Of a DNA stretch of 5,546 nt, positions 1-4,524 are shown piece by piece. The stretch comes from Bacteroidota bacterium (lineage in GTDB: Bacteria > Bacteroidota > Ignavibacteria > UBA10030 > UBA8401), in the NCBI GenBank assembly GCA_030824175.1, contig JAVBYH010000148.1, positions 1 through 5,546 on the forward strand. The letters run 5' to 3'. The first letter of the stretch is position 1, and every line of letters begins with the position of its first letter. The position numbers and the translations under genes were made by a program. A model generated the notes under the pieces. It did not search any database and was not told the origin of the DNA. It saw nothing but the letters and a program-made list of their open reading frames with translations.

Positions 1-2
1 GA

Positions 3-617
3 TACGCGAAGTGGTATATCGGATGTACGACGGCGTTGTGCTGTGCCGCCCTGCTGTTCGGCGGATGTTCCACCCGCCCGGCCGTCATCGAACGAGACTA
101 TCCGGCATCGATCACGACAATGAAGACGTGGGGAGGCACTCCCGCACCAGATTCCATTGCCCGGAAACATGTCATTTCGACAGTGACGCTTCACCATCAG
201 GGCGAAACATTCACGCCGGGAAAGGACGTCGGTGCGTACCTGCGCAATCTGCAGGCCTGGTCGCGGAGGGAGAAGCACTGGATTGACATTCCATATCATT
301 ACATCGTGGACCTCGACGGGAACGTTTATGAAGGAAGGGACATCCGGTTTGCCGGGGATACGAACACGAAGTACGACCCGGCAGGCCACGCGCTCGTGTG
401 CGTGCTCGGCAACTACGAAAACATCGCGCCGACAGTCCCACAACTCGAGACCGTTGTGAAGCTCTTCGCCTGGCTCTGCAGGACGCACGGTGTGCCGCCC
501 GGGAAGATCACATCGCACAAGGATGTCGCGTCGGGCACCGATTGTCCCGGCAAATATCTCTACCCGTATGTGCAAAGCGGATTCTTCCGCGAGGAAGTGA
601 GGAAGGAAATAAAATAG
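3..617 (+). CDS. N-acetylmuramoyl-L-alanine amidase / PGRP-family lipoprotein (5' end outside window)
   Basis: This is a zinc amidase of the Amidase_2/PGRP fold, a family that cleaves the bond between N-acetylmuramic acid and the L-Ala of the peptidoglycan stem peptide. The frame is open to the left edge, so the true start is probably upstream. The first start-like codon, TTG at 36, lies inside the hydrophobic signal segment and is an unlikely start. Reading from base 3, a hydrophobic stretch ends in the lipobox LFGGC, with the lipidated Cys at 66-68; this predicts a lipoprotein anchored in the envelope. The catalytic domain follows. A TLHHQG motif supplies the first zinc His (192-197), YHYIVDLDGNVYEGR is the family core, SHKDVA gives the second zinc His (516-518), and GTDCPG gives the zinc Cys (543-545). 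The ligand set His/His/Cys matches T7 lysozyme-type amidases. Role in wall recycling or remodelling is inferred. It converges on tex, with 32 bases between the stop codons. Confidence 0.9.
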   Translation, partial: YAKWYIGCTTALCCAALLFGGCSTRPAVIERDYPASITTMKTWGGTPAPDSIARKHVISTVTLHHQGETFTPGKDVGAYLRNLQAWSRREKHWIDIPYHYIVDLDGNVYEGRDIRFAGDTNTKYDPAGHALVCVLGNYENIAPTVPQLETVVKLFAWLCRTHGVPPGKITSHKDVASGTDCPGKYLYPYVQSGFFREEVRKEIK

Positions 618-637
618 GGGCGTCGTGCAGACGCCCC
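617..637 (-). terminator. Intrinsic terminator of tex
   Basis: GGGGCGTC (617-624) pairs perfectly with GACGCCCC (630-637) around a 5-base loop. Read on the minus strand, the stem is followed directly by TATTTTATTT, a U-rich tail, 13 bases after the tex stop codon. The tail lies within the last codons of the convergent amidase gene, and the first stem base is the last base of the amidase TAG. On the plus strand no T-run follows the stem, so it looks like a one-way terminator for tex, although the stem could also protect the amidase mRNA 3' end. Confidence 0.8.
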
Positions 638-649
638 TGTGCACGACGA

Positions 650-2920
650 TTACCGGCTGCCGAACTTCGCCTTGAGGTCGCTGAGCGTGAACTGTTTCTC
701 CGGATTGGGGGCGCCCTTCATCCTACCCGCGCCCGCACCCGGTCCGCCTCCGACGGCCGCTGACGCGGCGGATTTCATAGTGAGTGCGATGCGCTTCAGG
801 TTCTCGTTCACTTCAAGCACGCGGACCTTCACGATCTGTCCCACCTTCACGACGGTCTTCGGATCTTCCACATAGCGGTCTGCAAGCTGCGAGATGTGCA
901 CGAGTCCGTCCTGGTGCACGCCGATGTCCACGAACGCTCCGAAGTTGGCCACGTTTGTCACGATGCCTTCGAGTTCCATGCCGACCGTGAGGTCTTTCAG
1001 TTCCGTGATGCCTTCCTTGAACGACGCGTACTTGAACTCGGCGCGCGGATCGCGGCCCGGTTTCTTGAGCTCGGCGATGATGTCGCGCAGCGTCGGTTCG
1101 CCGACCTTGTCCGTCACGTATTTCTTCAGGTTCACACCCGAGAGTGCCTCGGGTGCCTTCGCAATGTCCTCAAGTTTCAGCTTCAGGTCGTTCAGTATCT
1201 GCTCGGCGATCGGATAGCTTTCCGGATGGACGGCAGAGTTGTCGAGCGGATTCTTCCCGCCGCGTATGCGCAGGAAGCCCGCCGCCTGTTCGAACGCCTT
1301 CGGCCCGAATTTCGGCACCTTGCGCAGCTCATCGCGGCTGTGGAACGCGCCGTTCTCGTTCCTGTAGGCGACGATGCTCTTGGCGAGGCCTGAATTGACG
1401 CCGGCGACGTGGCTCAGGAGCTCCTTCGACGCCATGTTGAGATCGACGCCCACGAAGTTCACGCAGCTTTCCACCGTCTCGTCGAGTTTCTTCTTCAGCA
1501 TGCGCTGGTCCACATCGTGCTGGTACTGGCCGACGCCGATCGATTTCGGATCGATCTTCACGAGCTCCGCGAGCGGGTCCTGCAGCCGGCGTCCGATCGA
1601 GATGGCGCCGCGTACCGTGAGGTCGAGGTCGGCGAATTCGTCGATGGCGGCCTGGCTCGCCGAATAGACGGACGCGCCCGACTCGTTCACGATCACCACC
1701 GTCGGCTTCTTCTTCAGGGGCTTGATCGTCTGCTTCACGAACTCCTCCGTCTCTCTGCCGGCGGTGCCGTTGCCGATGGCGATGAGCTCGATGTCGTACT
1801 TCACGAGCTGCATCAGTAGCATCTTCGCCGCGACCTCGCGCTGCGCCTCCGCCTGGTGCGGGAAGATCGCATGGTATTCAAGGAACTTGCCCGTCTCGTC
1901 GATCGCGACCATCTTGCAGCCGGTGCGGAAGCCCGGATCGAGCCCGAGCGTCGGCTTCATGCCCGCGGGCGAGGCGAGAAGCAGCTCGCGCAGGTTCGAT
2001 TCGAATGTCTTGATGGACTCGATGTCGGCGAGGTCCTTTTTCTCGAGGCGCGCATCGCCGATGAGCGTGGCGCGCATGAGGCGCTCGAACGCGTCCTTCA
2101 GCATCGCCATGAAAAAGTCCTTCACCGATGATACCTGCGCAAGGATTTCCTTCCCCTCGAGGTACTGCTGCACGAAGGCCTCGTCGTACACGAGGTCGAA
2201 CCCGATCACTTCTTCGGCCTCGCCACGGCGCAGCGCAAGCATGTTGTGGCTCTGAATGTCCTTCACCTTCACCTTGTAGTCGCGGTACATCTCGTACTTC
2301 GTCGAGCCGACGGGGAACTTCTTCTCGTCGATCGTCGAGACGAACACGCCCTCGTTGAGGAAGTATTCGCGGAGGAAGGCGCGGTACTCCGCCTTCTCCG
2401 ACACTTCTTCGGCGAGAATGTCCGCGGCGCCGGCGAGAGCCTCCTGCACCGACTTCACGCCCTTCTCCTCGGAAAGGAATTTCTCCGCCTCCTTCTCCAG
2501 GTTCACTCGCTTCGCATCGGGATTATTCTTCGTCTTGATCCAGTCCGCGAGCGGTTCGAGGCCCTTCTCGCGGGCAATCGTCGCGCGCGTGCGCTTCTTC
2601 GGCTTGTAGGGAAGATAGAGGTCCTCCAGTTCGTTCTTCAGCAGACAGTCCTCGATCTGCGCGCGGAGTTCTGGCGTGAGCTTGCCCTGGTCCTCGATCG
2701 ATTTAAGGATCGCGGATTTCCGGTCCTGCAACTCGAGCAGATAATCGGCCCTATCGAAGAGGTCGCGCAGCTGGATCTCGTTCATTTCGCCGGTCGCCTC
2801 TTTGCGGTACCGGGCGATGAAGGGAAGCGTGCCGCCTTCCTCGCGGAGCATCAATGCGGCCTCTAATTGTTTGGGGAGGAGGGAGAGTTCTTTCGATAAC
2901 AGCTGGAGAATGTCAATCAT
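650..2920 (-). CDS. tex: Tex family RNA-binding transcription accessory protein
   Basis: Tex is a cytoplasmic nucleic-acid-binding protein conserved in bacteria and related to eukaryotic Spt6; its exact role in transcription is not settled. This copy is complete at 756 residues, close to the usual 720-780. Domains in order: the helical Tex_N region (about 1-190) with the family motif DLYLPYKPKKRTRA at 100-113; the YqgF/RNase H-like fold beginning at LGLDPGFRTGCK (325-336) and including IAIGNGTAGRETE (380-392) and VNESGASVYSAS (411-422); tandem helix-hairpin-helix elements (about 500-553, with VPKFGPKAFEQAAGFLRI); and an S1 RNA-binding domain (about 645-716, with VTNVANFGAFVDIGVHQDGL). A Gly/Ala-rich linker (about 718-733) leads to a short tail ending KFGSR. 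The ATG at 2918-2920 is well supported because an in-frame TGA lies only three codons upstream and the N-terminus matches the family. No clear Shine-Dalgarno sequence precedes it. It appears monocistronic, divergent from the DUF2721 gene. Confidence 0.97.
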   Translation of the reverse strand: MIDILQLLSKELSLLPKQLEAALMLREEGGTLPFIARYRKEATGEMNEIQLRDLFDRADYLLELQDRKSAILKSIEDQGKLTPELRAQIEDCLLKNELEDLYLPYKPKKRTRATIAREKGLEPLADWIKTKNNPDAKRVNLEKEAEKFLSEEKGVKSVQEALAGAADILAEEVSEKAEYRAFLREYFLNEGVFVSTIDEKKFPVGSTKYEMYRDYKVKVKDIQSHNMLALRRGEAEEVIGFDLVYDEAFVQQYLEGKEILAQVSSVKDFFMAMLKDAFERLMRATLIGDARLEKKDLADIESIKTFESNLRELLLASPAGMKPTLGLDPGFRTGCKMVAIDETGKFLEYHAIFPHQAEAQREVAAKMLLMQLVKYDIELIAIGNGTAGRETEEFVKQTIKPLKKKPTVVIVNESGASVYSASQAAIDEFADLDLTVRGAISIGRRLQDPLAELVKIDPKSIGVGQYQHDVDQRMLKKKLDETVESCVNFVGVDLNMASKELLSHVAGVNSGLAKSIVAYRNENGAFHSRDELRKVPKFGPKAFEQAAGFLRIRGGKNPLDNSAVHPESYPIAEQILNDLKLKLEDIAKAPEALSGVNLKKYVTDKVGEPTLRDIIAELKKPGRDPRAEFKYASFKEGITELKDLTVGMELEGIVTNVANFGAFVDIGVHQDGLVHISQLADRYVEDPKTVVKVGQIVKVRVLEVNENLKRIALTMKSAASAAVGGGPGAGAGRMKGAPNPEKQFTLSDLKAKFGSR

Positions 2921-2926
2921 GTCGGA

Positions 2927-2962
2927 TCATCGCTTGGTCATGATGGGCCGGGGCGGCGCCAT
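2927..2962 (-). other. 11-codon upstream ORF in the tex leader
   Basis: On the minus strand an ATG at 2962-2960 opens an 11-codon frame encoding MAPPRPIMTKR. It ends at TGA (2929-2927), leaving six bases before the tex ATG and lying in the same frame as tex. It carries a Pro-Pro-Arg-Pro stretch of the sort that can slow ribosomes. No Shine-Dalgarno sequence is visible in front of it; a run of U and then AAG comes before the ATG. Whether it is translated is unknown, and a chance ORF of this size is quite possible. Confidence 0.25.
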
Positions 2963-3027
2963 CTTAAAAAAAATTGTTGTTTAAAAGACAGACAGAAAGA
3001 TACGATGAATTCCGAAAAAACCAAATT

Positions 3028-3067
3028 AAAAAAATCCGCAAAAAAAAAGAATCGGGTCGTCTGCGGA
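3028..3067 (-). promoter_or_regulatory. Terminator-like hairpin in the tex leader (possible attenuator)
   Basis: TCCGCA (3035-3040 on the plus strand) is the reverse complement of TGCGGA (3062-3067), giving a 6-bp stem with a 21-base loop. Read on the minus strand, the distal arm is followed immediately by seven T (3034-3028). This is the order of an intrinsic terminator and would sit roughly 20-50 nt into a tex transcript starting from the predicted promoter. The large, U-rich loop makes the hairpin weak, so it is a candidate pause or attenuation site only. Confidence 0.3.
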
Positions 3068-3087
3068 CTTTCATCGGTTTTTTTAGT

Positions 3088-3116
3088 ATTTTACACTGTT
3101 ATTGAAGGTACATCAA
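3088..3116 (-). promoter_or_regulatory. Predicted sigma-70-type promoter for tex
   Basis: On the minus strand TTGATG (3116-3111; four of six matches to TTGACA) is separated by exactly 17 bases from TAAAAT (3093-3088; five of six matches to TATAAT). Initiation would fall near 3081, giving tex a 5' leader of about 160 nt that crosses several U-runs. The -35 box is only 19 bases from the start codon of the divergent DUF2721 gene, so transcription of the two genes may interfere. The region is AT-rich, so chance matches are a real risk. Confidence 0.5.
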
Positions 3117-3126
3117 TTATAGACAC

Positions 3127-3132
3127 GAGAGG
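3127..3132 (+). promoter_or_regulatory. Shine-Dalgarno-like GAGAGG, unusually close to its ATG
   Basis: GAGAGG precedes the ATG at 3135-3137 by only two bases, where five to nine is usual. It is the only purine-rich ribosome-binding candidate for the DUF2721 gene. The start is still preferred because the family's conserved N-terminal helix begins within a few residues and no better start lies in frame downstream before the first membrane helix. Confidence 0.4.
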
Positions 3133-3134
3133 AT

Positions 3135-3533
3135 ATGGAACTCAACATTACGACGCCGGCGCTGCTGTTCCCCGCGATTTCACTGCTGCTCCTGGCGTAT
3201 ACGAACAGATTTCTCTCCCTCGCCGGGCTGATACGCGACCTGAAGGCGCAGTATCAGCGCCAGCCTGACCCGCACATCCTGACGCAGATCGCGAATCTGC
3301 GCACGCGCGTCTACCTCATCCGCGATATGCAGGGCTTCGGCATCGGCAGCATGCTCTCCTGCGTCGTGTCCATGTTCCTGCTGTTCATCGGCAAGGTGTT
3401 CGCGGCACAGCTCGTGTTCGGGGCCAGCCTCGTGCTCATGGCGATCTCGCTCATTTTTACGATTCGTGAAATTAAGATTTCTGTCGATGCTTTAAATGTA
3501 CACCTCAAGGACATCGAAGGCGATAAAGTGTGA
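3135..3533 (+). CDS. DUF2721 family small integral membrane protein
   Basis: The 132-residue product matches the uncharacterised DUF2721 family in length and layout; its biochemical function is unknown. There is a first hydrophobic segment at about 7-24 (LLFPAISLLLLAYTNRF), then a cytoplasmic-type charged stretch (about 32-65) containing the family-like LIRDLKAQYQ and QIANLRTRVYLIRDMQ. Two further membrane helices follow at about 68-87 and 90-109, and the tail carries REIKISVDALNVHL, typical of the family end. No enzyme motif, metal site or signal peptidase site is visible. The gene is divergent from tex and followed by a hairpin, so it is probably its own transcription unit. Its last 30 or so codons (about 3451-3505) are noticeably richer in A and T than the rest. 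Family assignment rests on recognition of the pattern, not a search. Confidence 0.85.
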   Translation: MELNITTPALLFPAISLLLLAYTNRFLSLAGLIRDLKAQYQRQPDPHILTQIANLRTRVYLIRDMQGFGIGSMLSCVVSMFLLFIGKVFAAQLVFGASLVLMAISLIFTIREIKISVDALNVHLKDIEGDKV

Positions 3534-3536
3534 TAT

Positions 3537-3563
3537 CGCCGGGATAATCCGGCGGCTTCTTTC
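3537..3563 (+). terminator. Hairpin terminator after the DUF2721 gene
   Basis: CGCCGG (3537-3542) pairs perfectly with CCGGCG (3549-3554) around the loop GATAAT, starting three bases after the TGA stop. A pyrimidine-rich tail (GCTTCTTTCT) follows instead of a pure T-run, so termination may be partial. It separates the membrane protein gene from nfnA, which begins about 35 bases after the stem. Confidence 0.65.
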
Positions 3564-3577
3564 TGTCTCACGCATAT

Positions 3578-3583
3578 GAAGGA
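3578..3583 (+). promoter_or_regulatory. Shine-Dalgarno site of nfnA
   Basis: GAAGGA lies six bases before the ATG at 3590-3592, which is good spacing. It supports this start over the TTG at 3586, which is in another frame and opens a long but non-family, Arg/His-rich shadow frame. Confidence 0.75.
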
Positions 3584-3589
3584 TATTGT

Positions 3590-4450
3590 ATGTTTACGAT
3601 TCTCGAAAAGAACGATCTTGCTGCAAAGGTCTATCGGTATGTGATCGCCGCCCCCAACATCGCGCGGAAGGCGAAGGCGGGGCAATTTGCGATCCTCCGC
3701 CTCGTCGACGACGGAGAGCGCATCCCCATCACGCTCGCCGATTGGGATGCGGCTGCCGGCACGATCACGCTCTACGTGCAGGCGATCGGCAAAACCACCA
3801 CGATCATGAGCCAGATGAAGGCAGGCGAAGCGATCCTCGATGTTGTCGGTCCGCTGGGCATACCGAGCCACGTCGAGAAGGGCAAGACGCTCGTCGCACT
3901 CGGCGGCGGGTTCGGCATTGCGGCGATCCATCCGATCGTGCGCGCGCACAAACTGATGGGCAACCGCACGATCTCCATCATCGGTGCTCGCTCACAGGAG
4001 CTGCTTATCATGGAGAACGAGATGCGGGCCGTCTCGGACGAGGTGCGCATTGCGACCGACGACGGCAGCACGGGCACGAAGGGCTTCGTGACGACGATCC
4101 TGAAGGAGATGATCACCACGGGCGAACAGATGGATGTCGTGCTGGCGATCGGTCCCGTCGTGATGATGAAGGCCGTCGCCGAACTCACGCGCGAATCGAA
4201 GATCGAAACGCTTGTCAGTCTCAATCCGATCATGATGGACGGCACGGGCATGTGCGGTGCCTGCCGCGTGATGGTCGGAGACACCGTGCAGTTCGCATGC
4301 GTCGACGGTCCGGAGTTCGACGCCCACAAGGTGGACTTCGATCTGCTCGTGGCGCGCCAGAAGATGTACTCTCCGCAGGAAAAATTATCGATGGAGATAT
4401 TCGACAAGAAATGCAAATGCGAAAACCAACGCGAAACAGCCGCCTGGTGA
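3590..4450 (+). CDS. nfnA: NfnA-type small subunit of NADH-dependent reduced ferredoxin:NADP+ oxidoreductase
   Basis: This is the FNR-like flavoprotein subunit that carries FAD and a [2Fe-2S] cluster and exchanges electrons with NAD(H) in the NfnAB complex. Databases often call it ferredoxin-NADP reductase or sulfide/dihydroorotate dehydrogenase-like FAD/NAD-binding protein. The 286 residues fit the family. An N-terminal FAD-binding barrel carries RIPITLADWD (44-53). The nucleotide-binding domain carries LGGGFGIAAIHPI (104-116), IGARSQELLI (131-140) and AIGP (186-189). The C-terminal cluster motif has Asp217 (MMDGTGMC), Cys222, Cys225 and Cys237 (FACVDGPEFD). One Asp plus three Cys is the unusual ligand set known from Thermotoga NfnA. 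The tail ends KKCKC with two extra cysteines (275, 277). The start is set by a good Shine-Dalgarno sequence and the family N-terminus. It lies 74 bases upstream of nfnB and is presumably co-transcribed. A SudB-type sulfide dehydrogenase subunit is the main alternative name. Confidence 0.92.
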   Translation: MFTILEKNDLAAKVYRYVIAAPNIARKAKAGQFAILRLVDDGERIPITLADWDAAAGTITLYVQAIGKTTTIMSQMKAGEAILDVVGPLGIPSHVEKGKTLVALGGGFGIAAIHPIVRAHKLMGNRTISIIGARSQELLIMENEMRAVSDEVRIATDDGSTGTKGFVTTILKEMITTGEQMDVVLAIGPVVMMKAVAELTRESKIETLVSLNPIMMDGTGMCGACRVMVGDTVQFACVDGPEFDAHKVDFDLLVARQKMYSPQEKLSMEIFDKKCKCENQRETAAW

Positions 4451-4524
4451 CAGGAACACGATGAAGGCGGCGCGGGCAGGGCCGGCACACACACACTTTT
4501 TTTGAACCAGACGAAATGTTGTTT
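4451..4524 (+). other. nfnA-nfnB junction with a CA repeat and T-run
   Basis: The 74-base spacer holds a GC-rich stretch (about 4464-4486), then CA repeated five times plus C (4486-4496), then seven T (4497-4503). No good hairpin or Shine-Dalgarno sequence was found before the first two possible starts of nfnB. I do not read it as a terminator, because both genes encode subunits of one complex. Confidence 0.5.

Noticed and set aside
36..38. TTG as the start codon of the amidase
   Set aside because: It would cut into the signal peptide just before the lipobox and remove the positive N-terminal region; the frame is open to the window edge, so the real start lies upstream.
2246..2866. Plus-strand open frame of 206 codons inside tex
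   Set aside because: Antisense shadow of the Tex_N region; Leu/Arg-rich with no family pattern.
3090..3123. Plus-strand promoter for the DUF2721 gene (TTTACA 3090-3095 with TATAGA 3118-3123)
   Set aside because: The spacer is 22 bases, and initiation would leave almost no leader before the ATG at 3135, conflicting with the Shine-Dalgarno-like site.
3005..3268. Lys-rich 87-codon frame starting in the divergent spacer and running into the DUF2721 gene
   Set aside because: Its start is A-rich spacer DNA and its second half is a frame-shifted reading of the DUF2721 gene; no Shine-Dalgarno sequence and no domain.
3586..4464. Plus-strand open frame of 292 codons overlapping nfnA from TTG
   Set aside because: Arg/His/Asp-rich, low-complexity translation typical of an out-of-frame reading of GC-rich DNA; the nfnA frame is strongly conserved.
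3772..4494. Minus-strand open frame of 240 codons opposite nfnA
   Set aside because: Antisense shadow with Ser/Thr/Ile-rich composition, no domain and no ribosome-binding site of note.
4486..4503. Intrinsic terminator between nfnA and nfnB based on the T-run
   Set aside because: No stable stem directly precedes the seven T; the CA repeat cannot pair with itself, and the genes encode partner subunits.
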